From: Clostridiaceae bacterium | GTDB taxonomy: Bacteria > Bacillota > Clostridia > Peptostreptococcales > Natronincolaceae | Reading direction: 5' to 3' | NCBI GenBank assembly: GCA_018432235.1 | Contig: JAHDLO010000020.1 | Span: forward strand, 1 to 64,000 | DNA: 64,000 bases | Shown: positions 8,746 through 18,352 of the stretch, one piece after another | Layout of the letters: every line of letters begins with the position of its first letter | How positions within the stretch are numbered: position 1 is the first letter of the stretch | Position numbers and translations under genes: made by a program | Notes under the pieces: model-generated | The model's input: the letters and a program-made list of their open reading frames with translations, nothing else | What the model was told of the DNA's origin: nothing | Database searches by the model: none

Positions 8746-8782
8746 CTATATATTTGTACAAATTATAAAGGGGGATTTAAAA

Positions 8783-9940
8783 ATGTCAAATCAAGTATAC
8801 TCATATTTTATGCCAACGGTAAACCTCATGGGTCCGGGAGCAATTAAAGAGGTAGGTCCTCAAGCTAAGGGACTTGGTGCAACTAAGGCGCTTATAGTAA
8901 CTGACGTTGGTCTTAAGCAACTGGGGTTTGCTGATGAAGTTAAGGGACTACTTGAGGAAGCAGGAGTTCCTGCGGTAATATTTGACGGAGCACAGCCAAA
9001 TCCAACCGACTTGAATGTTGAGGCCGGGCTAAAGATACTTAACAGTGAAAAGTGTGATATCATCATATCCTTAGGTGGGGGCTCATCCCATGACTGTGCA
9101 AAGGGCATCGGTATCGTTGCTGGTAACGGTGGAAACATAAGAGATTATGCAGGAATCAATATGAGCACAAAGCCTATGACGCCACTGATTGCCATCAACA
9201 CTACAGCTGGTACAGCAAGTGAAATGACTAGATTCTGTATTATCACTAATACCTCCACAAAGGTAAAAATGGCTATCGTAGACTGGAGATGTACAGCTTC
9301 TGTATCCATTAATGACCCATTGACAATGATTAAGAAGCCTGCTGCTTTAACTGCAGCAACAGGTATGGATGCCTTAACCCATGCAGTAGAGGCATATGTT
9401 TCTACAATTGCTACCCCTGTAACTGATTCAGCAGCCTTGATGGCTATTAAATTAATCTCTGAGAACTTAAGAAATGCAGTTGCAAATGGCGAAAACTTCG
9501 AGGCAAGAAATAACATGGCCTATGCACAATTCCTTGCAGGTATGGCATTTAATAATGCAAGCTTAGGTTATGTTCATGCTATGGCTCACCAATTAGGCGG
9601 CTTCTATGACCTGCCTCATGGCGTATGTAATGCGATTCTATTGCCACATGTTGAGCGATTCAACCTGATCAGTAACCCTAAGAGATTAGCTGATATAGCT
9701 GTTGCTATGGGAGAAAAAGTTGATCATCTATCAACCAGAGATGCTGCTGAGGTTGCATTGAATGCCATCGTCAGATTATCTGAGGACATCGGAATCCCAG
9801 CAGGCTTAACAGAGCTTGGGGTTAAAGAAGAGGATTTAAAAATAATGGCTGAAAATGCGATGAAGGATGCATGTAGCTTCACTAATCCAAGAAAGGCAAA
9901 GCTTGACGATGTAATTCAAATATTCAAAAACGCTCTATAA
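8783..9940 (+). CDS. Iron-containing alcohol dehydrogenase
   Basis: A 385-aa group III alcohol dehydrogenase, interconverting an alcohol and an aldehyde with NAD(P)H in the cytoplasm. The nucleotide-binding loop GGGSSHDCAKG is at 98-108. Metal ligands expected for the family are present: D196 and H200 in DALTHAVEA, H265 in YVHAMAHQ, and H279 in LPHGVCNA. The ATG at 8783 has AAAGGGGG just upstream; a TTG at 8741 lies inside the sigma-54 promoter and is not credible. It is transcribed alone, with a sigma-54 promoter before it and a strong terminator after it. The substrate cannot be read from sequence; butanol or propanediol dehydrogenase activity is typical of the family. Confidence 0.93.
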   Translation: MSNQVYSYFMPTVNLMGPGAIKEVGPQAKGLGATKALIVTDVGLKQLGFADEVKGLLEEAGVPAVIFDGAQPNPTDLNVEAGLKILNSEKCDIIISLGGGSSHDCAKGIGIVAGNGGNIRDYAGINMSTKPMTPLIAINTTAGTASEMTRFCIITNTSTKVKMAIVDWRCTASVSINDPLTMIKKPAALTAATGMDALTHAVEAYVSTIATPVTDSAALMAIKLISENLRNAVANGENFEARNNMAYAQFLAGMAFNNASLGYVHAMAHQLGGFYDLPHGVCNAILLPHVERFNLISNPKRLADIAVAMGEKVDHLSTRDAAEVALNAIVRLSEDIGIPAGLTELGVKEEDLKIMAENAMKDACSFTNPRKAKLDDVIQIFKNAL

Positions 9941-9985
9941 TCATAAATTCAAAGTTTACTCTCTGCCCAGAGAAAACGATAAGGT

Positions 9986-10023
9986 TAAGTCCGCTGCGAG
10001 GCTATGCAGCGGACTTAATTTTA
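9986..10023 (+). terminator. Strong rho-independent terminator
   Basis: TTAAGTCCGCTGC pairs perfectly with GCAGCGGACTTAA around an 8-nt loop, followed by TTTTA. It ends the alcohol dehydrogenase transcript and lies back to back with the end of the BON gene. Confidence 0.9.
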
Positions 10024-10722
10024 ATCCTTTTTACGTGGGCGAATTCTGTTTATTACCTTACGAACCCCTTCAATATTCATGGCGATTTCCTTTGCCAGCT
10101 CCACCTCGGCAGGGTTATTGAGATAGCCGGATAGGTTAACAATGCCACCATCGACATCTCGATGGATATCCTTATAGCTAAGCTCTGTTTTGCTGAGCTC
10201 CTGCAGAATCTTGTTGCTTATGAAGGTATCGTCATATTTACCGGAGGAGGCTAGATTGGTATTGTTTACGACATTTTTAACCCCACGGATTCTAGAGGCA
10301 AGGTTCATGGCAATATTCGCTTCCATTAGGGTGTCAACATGGCCTAGTATGCTGACAACACCGTCGTTGACTTTCACACCTAGACCAGTTATGGTGTCGT
10401 TGTTTTCGTATTCAGCTAATGTGCTGCGGACCTCTTTTTCTATATGCTTGTCAGTGAAATTACCATCCATTGCCACTGTGATTTTATTTTCTACACCTCG
10501 AACCCCCGATGTATTGACAGCAACTTCCTCAGCGTACTGCTTTTCAGTAAGCACGTCGACAATTCCAGACATATGAACAAAGCCATCTCTGCAGAAGAGA
10601 TTAATATCCATTGCACTTTCCTGCATTGCTTCGTGAAGCTTCTCCTTTATGACATCGGTAATCCTTTCGTCGTCTGATAATACACCGGCTTGGTAATGGC
10701 TATCGGTTTTCCTTTTGGTCAT
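10021..10722 (-). CDS. Triple BON-domain protein
   Basis: A 233-aa protein made of three BON units, at about residues 17-85, 88-157 and 164-231. Each has the repeated pattern of an acidic helix, then V-x-V-x-x-G-x-V, then G(V/I)RxVxN(K/R)I. BON domains bind phospholipid or osmotic-stress membranes. No signal peptide or membrane segment is present, so it should be cytoplasmic. The start has AAAGGTGAG 8 nt upstream. It is a single-gene unit sharing a terminator region with the alcohol dehydrogenase. Confidence 0.88.
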   Translation of the reverse strand: MTKRKTDSHYQAGVLSDDERITDVIKEKLHEAMQESAMDINLFCRDGFVHMSGIVDVLTEKQYAEEVAVNTSGVRGVENKITVAMDGNFTDKHIEKEVRSTLAEYENNDTITGLGVKVNDGVVSILGHVDTLMEANIAMNLASRIRGVKNVVNNTNLASSGKYDDTFISNKILQELSKTELSYKDIHRDVDGGIVNLSGYLNNPAEVELAKEIAMNIEGVRKVINRIRPRKKD

Positions 10723-11133
10723 AAGCTTCTCACCTTTCTTATTAAACTATGGTATTATTTTTTCTAAAAAACAAATAAATATGTTTCGGAGAGAAGCTTT
10801 TATTTAATCTGAAAAATTTTGCACATATAAAACATCATTAATAACGAAAATAATAAAAAGATTTTGAAATAATTATAAATACTTCCATTTAACCTATTAA
10901 AGTTATTGTAGTTATGTAGTAGAATAGAATTGATATATCATAAATTTACCATATAACAGCAAATTCATGGTAGTTTAAGGAAAAAATGGTATTTAAGACC
11001 CACGAAAAAAATTTTTTTTCAGAAGGTTTTATCAATGCCTTATGGAAATATACTCATAAATAAGTCTTTGCTTTAATTATAGTCTACTAATAGATTGATT
11101 CTTTCATAATATTACTGATAAGAGGTGTTTACT
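10723..11133. other. AT-rich divergent intergenic region
   Basis: It lies between the BON gene and cdaA and must hold promoters for both. No repeat, riboswitch or clear consensus promoter stands out. Confidence 0.4.
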
Positions 11134-11961
11134 GTGCAACAACTAATTGATTTGTTCAGCAGCATAGGTTTAAAGGATTTAATTGATATGGCTATAGTCG
11201 CCTTTGTATTTTATAAGCTCTACACTCTGATTAGAGAGACCAGGGCGGAACAGCTGATAAAGGGTATCGTGGTGTTGTTAATTGCTACTCAAGCCAGCGA
11301 ATGGCTTCAGCTTCACGTTATTAGCTGGATTTTGAGAAATACCATTCAAGTAGGACTTATTGCGCTTTTAATCGTATTCCAGCCAGAGCTTAGAAGGGCT
11401 CTGGAGTATATAGGCAGAACCAAATTCCTAACAAAATCAATTATAGATATAGAGGATGAAGAAATACGCTTTGCAGTTAATGAAATTGTTGAGGCGATGG
11501 GCTCTTTGTCCAGACAAAAAATTGGTGCATTATTGGTAATATTAAACGAAACAGGACTTAATGAGGTTTTGGAAACCGGTACCCTTATCAATGGGAAGGT
11601 TTCAAGAGGGCTACTGATAAACATCTTTATTCCCAACACGCCCCTACACGATGGAGCGGCTGTTATTAGGAAGGATGAGATATTAGCGGCAGGCTGTCTA
11701 TTGCCTCTGACGGAGAATCAGAACCTTAGCAAGGAGCTTGGGACTAGGCATAGGGCAGGAATTGGGATTTCCGAAAGGTCCGATGCCATTGCAATTATAG
11801 TGTCAGAGGAAACTGGGGCCATTTCGATAGCTGAAAATGGCAAAATAAAGAGGTTTTTAGATACAGATACGCTTAAGAATCATCTGTTTAAAATGTATAA
11901 ATCTACTGAAGATACGCAGTGGCAGTTCTTCAAATGGAAATGGAGGCAAAAGGATGAATAG
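11134..11961 (+). CDS. cdaA: Diadenylate cyclase CdaA
   Basis: A 275-aa membrane enzyme that joins two ATP into cyclic di-AMP. Two or three N-terminal membrane helices (about residues 13-85) precede a DAC domain with the catalytic DGA (173-175, in LHDGAAV) and RHR (205-207, in GTRHRAG) motifs. The GTG at 11134 is preferred because AGAGGTG lies 7 nt upstream; a GTG at 11125 sits within that site. The gene overlaps the cdaR start by 8 nt. In other Firmicutes CdaR tunes CdaA, and GlmM, encoded 11 kb downstream here, binds and inhibits it. Confidence 0.96.
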   Translation: MQQLIDLFSSIGLKDLIDMAIVAFVFYKLYTLIRETRAEQLIKGIVVLLIATQASEWLQLHVISWILRNTIQVGLIALLIVFQPELRRALEYIGRTKFLTKSIIDIEDEEIRFAVNEIVEAMGSLSRQKIGALLVILNETGLNEVLETGTLINGKVSRGLLINIFIPNTPLHDGAAVIRKDEILAAGCLLPLTENQNLSKELGTRHRAGIGISERSDAIAIIVSEETGAISIAENGKIKRFLDTDTLKNHLFKMYKSTEDTQWQFFKWKWRQKDE

Positions 11962-13177
11962 TTTTTTTACAAGAAACGTAACAGCAAAGGTTCTATCAAT
12001 TCTTTTTGCTTTGGTTCTTTGGATTTATGTTATGAGCGAAATCAATCCAAGGACCACAAAGCCTGAATCAAATATTCCTGTGCAGCTAATTGGGGTGGAG
12101 GATATAAGGAAGTTGGATCTGGTTATAGAGGGAAGTGACAGCTTTACTATAAATGTGAAGCTTACAGGTAGAAGAGATGAGGTATATAAGGTTGCAAGAG
12201 GTGAAATTAAGGCTGTAGCCGATATCCGCGGCTATAGAGTGGGCACAAATAATATTCCGGTAGAGGTAACTGCACCACCGGGCATAGAGATAGACTATTC
12301 ACCTAAATACATCAAGGTAGAGCTGGAGGAAATCGTAAAAAGGCAGAAGGAGGTAAGTCTTGATATAACAGGTGCGCCGCCTGAAGGTTATGTACTAGGG
12401 GAAGCTGAGTTTAAGCCGACTTTAGTGATGGTGGAGGGGCCTGAAAGCAGTGTTAACAGTATAGAGAGAATTGCTGCAAAGCTAGAGGTGCTTCAGGATA
12501 CCGTAAATATATCTGCCAGTCTCCCATTAAAGGCGTACAATAGTAGAGGCGTAGAGGTAACAAATGTTGATATTGTGAGTCCATATATCGATGTTATATT
12601 ACCAATATATCGCTTGAATGCCATACCGGTTAAGCCACAGCTGGAGGTTACAGCTCAGGAGGGCTACGAAATTTCCGAAGTAACGGTTCTGCCACAGGAG
12701 GTAAGCCTGAAGGGTCCCGATGAACTGGTGAGTCCGCTTACAGAGGTAACAACCGAAGCTATAATAAGAGAGGACGTTACTGAGGACTTTGAAGTTACAG
12801 TACCTTTAATCCTTCCTGAGGGTGTTGAAGTGGTTGGGGAGTCAAATGTACGAGTTAAGTTTACAGTGAATAGGATAACAGAGCAAATTTACAGCATCAC
12901 AAGTGAAAATATCGTATTTACAAATGTCAGAAGAGGCCATACCGTGAATAAAGCCACCCTGCCGGAGGTTATAGAGGTGAGGCTTGTAGGGCCGGAAGCT
13001 GTTGTGCAGGAAATAAGTCTGGGGGATATACAGCTGGTGGCGGATTTAAGGGATATGGAGACAGGGCAGCATAATGCTATACTGAAAGCCTCGATACCTT
13101 CTATTGAAGAGGAGCTTCTAAAGGAAATAACTGTTAATCCTAGCCAGGTGACGATTAGAGTTGAGACGAATAACTAA
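11954..13177 (+). CDS. cdaR: YbbR/CdaR-family regulator of diadenylate cyclase
   Basis: A 407-aa protein with one N-terminal membrane helix (about residues 10-27) and a long extracellular part of four YbbR-like repeats, each near 85 residues. The repeats carry P-x-x-V-x-(V/L)-x-G-P signatures such as MVEGPESSV and SLKGPDELV. It anchors next to CdaA and modulates its activity in Bacillus. Its ATG overlaps the end of cdaA, indicating translational coupling. The usual third member, glmM, is not adjacent but lies about 11 kb downstream before glmS. Confidence 0.9.
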   Translation: MNSFFTRNVTAKVLSILFALVLWIYVMSEINPRTTKPESNIPVQLIGVEDIRKLDLVIEGSDSFTINVKLTGRRDEVYKVARGEIKAVADIRGYRVGTNNIPVEVTAPPGIEIDYSPKYIKVELEEIVKRQKEVSLDITGAPPEGYVLGEAEFKPTLVMVEGPESSVNSIERIAAKLEVLQDTVNISASLPLKAYNSRGVEVTNVDIVSPYIDVILPIYRLNAIPVKPQLEVTAQEGYEISEVTVLPQEVSLKGPDELVSPLTEVTTEAIIREDVTEDFEVTVPLILPEGVEVVGESNVRVKFTVNRITEQIYSITSENIVFTNVRRGHTVNKATLPEVIEVRLVGPEAVVQEISLGDIQLVADLRDMETGQHNAILKASIPSIEEELLKEITVNPSQVTIRVETNN

Positions 13178-13210
13178 ATCTATTTTTATAAATAAGATAG
13201 AGGTGAAAAA

Positions 13211-14932
13211 GTGAAAAAGGAACTAGATGTAATACTAAGCACCACAAATGATGCAATGATCGCAGTCGATATAGAGGGAAGAATAACACTTTTTAACCGA
13301 GCAGCAGAGAAAATAACTGGATTTCAGGAGTCAGCAGTGTTGGGAAGACATATCGAAGAAGTAGTGCGCAGCACTCGGTTGCCCTACATACTTAAAACGG
13401 GGGAGTCCGAGCTGAACCAGAAGCAGCCATTGGGAAACACCGTTATTATAACCAGTAGAATGCCAGTTAAGGATGAGCAGGGTGTTGTTACTGGTGCTGT
13501 GGCAATTTTTAGAGACATCAGTGAGATATTGGATTTAACCCACGAAATATATAAGCTTAAGGAAGTGCAGAGTATGCTGGAGGCAATATTCAATTCAACC
13601 CAGGACGCCATAAGCGTATGCGATGAAAAGGGAATCCATGTCCTGATAAACCCTGCATATACCAGGCTGACGGGCCTTAGTCAAAAGGAGATCATCGGAA
13701 AGCCGGCACCGGTAGATATTGCTGAAGGTGAAAGCATCCATATGCAGGTGATAAGCTCAAAGCTCCCAGTAAAAAATGCCAGAATGAAGGTTGGCCCCCA
13801 TGGCAAGGAGGTTGTGGCAGATGCTGCACCCATCATTGTTGATGGAGAGCTAAAGGGCAGCGTAGGTGTACTGCACGACCTTACAGAGATAAAAAAGCTG
13901 AACAATGAACTGATGCAGGCAAAGCAAATCATCAGAAAGCTGGAGGCAAAATATACAATAGAAGATATCATAGCTAAGGATAACGGCATGCTGGCGGCTA
14001 TAGATAAGGCCCGACAGGCAGCCATTACTCCGGCAACCGTCCTTTTGCGGGGCGAGAGTGGAACCGGTAAGGAGCTATTTGCCCATGCCATACACAATCT
14101 ATCCGTTAGAAAGTACAACCAATTTGTCAGGGTTAATTGTGCCGCCATAAGTGAGAGCCTTCTGGAGAGTGAGCTCTTCGGATACGAGGAGGGGGCCTTT
14201 ACAGGCGCCAGAAAGGGTGGGAAAATCGGATTTTTTGAAGAAGGACATGGTGGAACAATATTTCTGGATGAAATAGGAGAGATACCAATAAGCACACAGG
14301 CAAAGCTTTTAAGGGTGCTGCAGGAGCGGGAAATCGTCAGGGTAGGCGGAACGACGCCAATAGGTATCGATGTTAGAGTTATTGCCGCCACCAATATATC
14401 TCTTGAACAGGCGATCGAAAAGGGTAAATTTAGAGAGGATTTGTATTATAGATTGAATGTAATACCAATTGAGATACCTCCCTTGAGAAAAAGGAAAAAG
14501 GATCTTTATCCTTTAGTTATTCATTTGATAAAGAAATTTAATCAGGAATACGGTCGTAAGGTGGCGGATATTTCACCAGAGGGACTTCAACGGTTGACCA
14601 GCTACGATTGGCCCGGTAATGTGAGAGAGCTGCAAAACTATATAGGTAGGGCGATAATCAATATGAAGTACTATGAAACGGTGATTTCTATTGAGCACCT
14701 ACCTAAGTTTTTTGATAATGATAAGCAATTTAAGCTGCAGGATAAAGAGCTGGGAGTTGGAGAGCCAGAGGATAATCAAAGCCTAAGGGCACTCATGGAT
14801 GTATTTGAAAGAGAGATTATAATAAAGAAGCTAAAAAAATATAATGGCAACAGGACAATAGCAGCAAAAGAATTGGGGATTTCAGTAAGAAATCTGTATT
14901 ATAAAATGGAAAGATACGAAATTGATCAATAA
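13211..14932 (+). CDS. Sigma-54-dependent transcriptional activator with two PAS domains
   Basis: A 573-aa enhancer-binding protein. Two PAS domains fill residues about 1-108 and 120-232. The AAA+ domain has Walker A GESGTGKE (281-288), the sigma-54-contacting GAFTGA loop (328-333) and Walker B TIFLDEIGE (349-357). A Fis-type helix-turn-helix is at about 535-570. The GTG start at 13211 has AGAGGTGA upstream. A terminator follows, then a perfect -24/-12 promoter before buk, so this protein very probably activates the buk-ptb-vor operon. The input ligand is unknown; a PAS ligand such as a 2-oxoacid or acyl-CoA is plausible. Confidence 0.92.
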   Translation: MKKELDVILSTTNDAMIAVDIEGRITLFNRAAEKITGFQESAVLGRHIEEVVRSTRLPYILKTGESELNQKQPLGNTVIITSRMPVKDEQGVVTGAVAIFRDISEILDLTHEIYKLKEVQSMLEAIFNSTQDAISVCDEKGIHVLINPAYTRLTGLSQKEIIGKPAPVDIAEGESIHMQVISSKLPVKNARMKVGPHGKEVVADAAPIIVDGELKGSVGVLHDLTEIKKLNNELMQAKQIIRKLEAKYTIEDIIAKDNGMLAAIDKARQAAITPATVLLRGESGTGKELFAHAIHNLSVRKYNQFVRVNCAAISESLLESELFGYEEGAFTGARKGGKIGFFEEGHGGTIFLDEIGEIPISTQAKLLRVLQEREIVRVGGTTPIGIDVRVIAATNISLEQAIEKGKFREDLYYRLNVIPIEIPPLRKRKKDLYPLVIHLIKKFNQEYGRKVADISPEGLQRLTSYDWPGNVRELQNYIGRAIINMKYYETVISIEHLPKFFDNDKQFKLQDKELGVGEPEDNQSLRALMDVFEREIIIKKLKKYNGNRTIAAKELGISVRNLYYKMERYEIDQ

Positions 14933-14943
14933 GGTATCAACAT

Positions 14944-14978
14944 GAAAAAAATTGCACAGTGCTGTGCAATTTTTTTCA
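14944..14978 (+). terminator. Rho-independent terminator after the sigma-54 activator
   Basis: A long perfect dyad: A-run, ATTGCACAG, a 2-nt centre, CTGTGCAAT, T-run. It lies 11 nt after the activator stop and separates it from the operon it probably controls. Confidence 0.92.
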
Positions 14979-15010
14979 TGCAAAATTTTGCATTAATGAA
15001 AATTATCAGG

Positions 15011-15052
15011 AAAACGTTACCATTTTATTTTTTTCTCATACACATAAACGTT
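15011..15052 (+). promoter_or_regulatory. Candidate activator sites upstream of buk
   Basis: AAACGTT occurs at 15012-15018 and again at 15046-15052, some 80 and 46 nt upstream of the -24 element. The same AAACGTT core occurs in the alcohol dehydrogenase upstream region near 8693-8700. Binding by the PAS activator is a guess from position and sharing. Confidence 0.4.
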
Positions 15053-15095
15053 GAAAATCCTAAGGAAGAAATATTGTAGCCATGTACAGGTCTGT

Positions 15096-15112
15096 TTGGC
15101 ATGACTTTTGCA
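15096..15112 (+). promoter_or_regulatory. Sigma-54 (-24/-12) promoter of the buk-ptb-vor operon
   Basis: TTGGCATGACTTTTGCA carries GG at 15098-15099 and GC at 15110-15111 with exactly 10 nt between them. It matches the consensus almost throughout and lies 125 nt before buk and 164 nt after the activator gene. Confidence 0.9.
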
Positions 15113-15236
15113 CTATTATCTTGGTGATCCTTTAGAGATTTTAAGACATCTATGGTAAAATTATAAATTATGCTTGTAAAAATTTATCATATTGTAAAAG
15201 ATAAATTAAAGATATCACTGTTGAAAGGGTGAAAAA

Positions 15237-16325
15237 ATGAGGGAATTTATATTAGTAATGAATCCTGGCTCCACAACTACTAAGGTGGCTATATTTAAGG
15301 GGGAAGAAAATATTCTACAAACCAATCTTAGCCATTCTCCAGAGGAATTAGAAAAATTCTCGAAAATAACTGATCAATATCAGCTTAGAAAAGATATCAT
15401 ACTTGAATGGCTAAAGGCTAATAATTACAGCACCGATCAACTGAAGGCAGTTGTTGGCAGGGGTGGATTATTAAGACCTATGCCGGGTGGTGCCTATAAG
15501 GTTACCGATGCTATGATAAAGGACTTAAACAACGCAATTCAAGGGGAGCATGCCTCGAATCTAGGAGGAATACTGGCAAAGGCAATAGCAGATCCTGAGG
15601 GTATAGACGCCTATATCGTGGATCCTGTTGCAGTTGACGAGTTTGAGGATGTCGCGAGAATCTCCGGCATGCCTGAAATTGAAAGAAGATCCCTTGGTCA
15701 TGCCTTAAATATCAAAGCAGTTGGACATCGCGTTGCTGCTAGCATGGGCAAGAAATTTAATGAAGTAAATCTACTGGTTGCTCATCTAGGTGGCGGAATT
15801 TCAGTAGCACCAGTAAAAATGGGCAGACTTATTGATTATAATAATGCAAATGAAATGGGACCCTTCTCTCCAGAAAGAGTTGGAGGACTTCCGGTTGGAG
15901 ACGTTGCAAAGCTTTGCTTCTCTGGGAAATATACAGCAGCTGAGCTTAAGACTAAGCTAAGAGGTAAGGGTGGTATGACAGCCTACCTTGGAACAAACGA
16001 CGGTAGAGATGTTGAAAAGATGATTGATGCTGGTGATGCCAAGGCGGCTTTAGTATATGATGCAATGGGCTATCAAATAGCAAAGGAAATCGGCGCTATG
16101 GCGACAGTTTTACAAGGTAAAATAGATGCTATTGTTCTCACTGGAGGTCTGGCATACTCAAAACGATTAACAAATTACATAGAGGAAAGAGTTGGCTTCA
16201 TGGCCCCAGTCGTTGTTTACGCTGGCGAAGACGAAATGAAGGCCTTAAATGAAGGTGTTCTAAGAGTTCTTGAGGGTCAAGAGGTTGCAAAGATATATGA
16301 AAATGAGGTGAAGATAAATGATTAA
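15237..16325 (+). CDS. buk: Butyrate kinase (branched-chain acyl kinase)
   Basis: A 362-aa acetokinase-family enzyme that makes ATP from butyryl or isobutyryl phosphate. Both phosphate-binding motifs are visible: NPGSTTTKVAIF near the N-terminus and [10 protein letters not shown] in the middle, with LTGGLAYS toward the C-terminus. It is the first gene behind the sigma-54 promoter and overlaps ptb by 8 nt. A second kinase gene follows ptb; the two proteins are clearly related but far from identical, so they may differ in chain preference or inducer response. Confidence 0.95.
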   Translation: MREFILVMNPGSTTTKVAIFKGEENILQTNLSHSPEELEKFSKITDQYQLRKDIILEWLKANNYSTDQLKAVVGRGGLLRPMPGGAYKVTDAMIKDLNNAIQGEHASNLGGILAKAIADPEGIDAYIVDPVAVDEFEDVARISGMPEIERRSLGHALNIKAVGHRVAASMGKKFNEVNLLVAHLGGGISVAPVKMGRLIDYNNANEMGPFSPERVGGLPVGDVAKLCFSGKYTAAELKTKLRGKGGMTAYLGTNDGRDVEKMIDAGDAKAALVYDAMGYQIAKEIGAMATVLQGKIDAIVLTGGLAYSKRLTNYIEERVGFMAPVVVYAGEDEMKALNEGVLRVLEGQEVAKIYENEVKIND

Positions 16326-17226
16326 GAGCTTTAAGGAAGTAATGGAGATAGCAAGACAAAGAGGACCAAAGACAATATCAGTTGCATGTGCACAGGATTT
16401 AGATGTGCTATTAGCGGTTAACAATGCTAAGAAGGAAGGTATTGCAGATGCCATTTTAGTTGGAGATGCAGCTAAAATTTCAGAAATTGCAGCTGAAAAC
16501 AATATCGATATCACACAATTTCAAATTATAGATATCAAGGATTTAAGTGAAGCATCACTTAAAGCGGTTGAATTAGTGTCAACTGGTAAGGCACACATGG
16601 TAATGAAGGGTCTAGTAGATACTTCTATTATACTAAAAGCTGTATTAAATGCAGAGGTTGGTTTAAGAACAGGTAATGCGCTAAGCCACGTTGCAGTATT
16701 TGATGTGGCAGGCTATGACAGATTATTCCTAGTAACAGATGCAGCTATGAATATTGCTCCAGACCTAAAAACTAAAAAGCAAATCATTGAAAATGCAGTG
16801 CAAGTAGCTCAAGCCTTAGATATTGAAGAGCCAAAGGTTGCAGTTGTATGTGCAAAGGAAAAGGCAGATCCTAAAATGCCAGCCACAATGGACGCTCAAG
16901 AGCTAGAAAACATGAACAAAAATGGTGAAATCAAGGGCTGCATGGTTGGTGGACCATTTGCCTTAGATAATGCAATCTCACTAGAGGCTGCTAAGCACAA
17001 AGGTATTAATCATCCAGTAGCAGGCTATGCAGATATTTTATTAGCACCAGACATCGAAGGTGGCAATATTCTTTACAAATCAATGGTGTTCTTTGCTAAT
17101 GCAAAAAATGCAGGTATTATAGTTGGCGCAAAGGCCCCAGTGGTATTAACCTCTAGAGCAGACAGCGATGAAGCAAAGCTATACTCAATAGCATTAGGCG
17201 TATTATCTGCAGCTAAATTTTACTAG
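16318..17226 (+). CDS. ptb: Phosphate butyryltransferase
   Basis: A 302-aa enzyme that exchanges CoA for phosphate on butyryl-CoA or branched acyl-CoA, giving the acyl phosphate used by butyrate kinase. Family features are the N-terminal ISVACAQDLDVL block, VMKGLVDTS and the C-terminal AKAPVVLTSRADS stretch. It overlaps the first buk by 8 nt and is followed by the second buk after 34 nt. Confidence 0.95.
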   Translation: MIKSFKEVMEIARQRGPKTISVACAQDLDVLLAVNNAKKEGIADAILVGDAAKISEIAAENNIDITQFQIIDIKDLSEASLKAVELVSTGKAHMVMKGLVDTSIILKAVLNAEVGLRTGNALSHVAVFDVAGYDRLFLVTDAAMNIAPDLKTKKQIIENAVQVAQALDIEEPKVAVVCAKEKADPKMPATMDAQELENMNKNGEIKGCMVGGPFALDNAISLEAAKHKGINHPVAGYADILLAPDIEGGNILYKSMVFFANAKNAGIIVGAKAPVVLTSRADSDEAKLYSIALGVLSAAKFY

Positions 17227-17260
17227 TAAATAAATTACCATATAGAAAGGTGGATTCACT

Positions 17261-18337
17261 GTGAGTGAAGTTTTTAGAATATTAACGATTAACCCAGGAT
17301 CAACATCTACAAAGATTGCAATCTTTGATAACGAGAAGCCTGTTTTTGAAGAGGTTTTAAGACACTCAAACGAAGAAATTGCAAAATATGACACAATCTT
17401 TGATCAATATGAATTCAGAAAAAATGTTATCCTAGAGACATTAAATGAAAAGGGTATCAACCTTACAAAGCTTGCAGCAGTAGTAGGCCGTGGTGGTTTA
17501 TTAAAGCCAATCGCTGGTGGCACCTACAAGGTTGATGAAAACATGCTTAAGGATTTAAAGGTAGGCGTTTTAGGAGAGCATGCATCTAATTTAGGTGGCG
17601 CTATAGCTTACGAAATCGCTCAACAACTAAATATTCCTTCCTTCATCGTAGACCCAGTTGTTGTAGATGAAATGGAGGATGTAGCTAGAATCTCTGGTAT
17701 GCCAGAAATCGATAGAAAAAGTATCTTCCATGCCTTAAACCAAAAGGCAGTTGCAAGAAGAGCCGCTAAAGAGGCTGATAAAAAGTATGATGAAATGAAC
17801 TTCATCGTTGCTCACTTAGGTGGCGGTATCTCAGTTGGTGCCCATGAGAAGGGTAGAGTAGTAGATGTAAACAACGCATTAGATGGTGAAGGTCCTTTCT
17901 CACCAGAAAGATCCGGTGGTTTACCAGTAGGAGATTTAGCTAAGCTTTGCTTCTCTGGAAAATATACTCATGCAGACATCAAGAAGAAAATCAAGGGTAG
18001 CGGTGGTTTAGTTGCTTACCTTGGAACAAATGATGGTAGAGATGTAGTTAAAATGATTGAAGAGGGCGACCAAAAAGCAGAATTAGTATATAAGGCTATG
18101 GCTTATCAGGTTGCTAAGGATATCGGTAGCTGTGCAACAGTATTAAAGGGTAAGGTGGATGCAATCATCTTAACTGGTGGTATAGCTTATGATAAGATGT
18201 TCACTGGCTGGATTAAGGACAGCGTAGGCTTTATCTCAGAGGTTATTGTTTACCCTGGCGAAGACGAAATGATAGCTTTAGCTGAGGGCGGTTTAAGAGT
18301 TCTTAGAGGTGAAGAGGAACCAAAACTATACCTATAA
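17261..18337 (+). CDS. buk: Second butyrate kinase
   Basis: A 358-aa paralogue of the gene at 15237, with the same phosphate motifs ([22 protein letters not shown]) and LTGGIAYD. The GTG start at 17261 has GAAAGGTGG 8 nt upstream. Codon usage in this and the following vor genes looks more even and highly expressed than in the first buk. Having kinases on both sides of ptb is unusual; one may prefer isovaleryl or isobutyryl phosphate. Confidence 0.94.
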   Translation: MSEVFRILTINPGSTSTKIAIFDNEKPVFEEVLRHSNEEIAKYDTIFDQYEFRKNVILETLNEKGINLTKLAAVVGRGGLLKPIAGGTYKVDENMLKDLKVGVLGEHASNLGGAIAYEIAQQLNIPSFIVDPVVVDEMEDVARISGMPEIDRKSIFHALNQKAVARRAAKEADKKYDEMNFIVAHLGGGISVGAHEKGRVVDVNNALDGEGPFSPERSGGLPVGDLAKLCFSGKYTHADIKKKIKGSGGLVAYLGTNDGRDVVKMIEEGDQKAELVYKAMAYQVAKDIGSCATVLKGKVDAIILTGGIAYDKMFTGWIKDSVGFISEVIVYPGEDEMIALAEGGLRVLRGEEEPKLYL

Positions 18338-18352
18338 AAAAGGTGATGCAAA

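Noticed and set aside
13681..14394. A 237-codon minus-strand frame opposite the sigma-54 activator
   Set aside because: It is the shadow of a conserved AAA+ gene; its composition is Ser/Pro-rich as expected for antisense frames.
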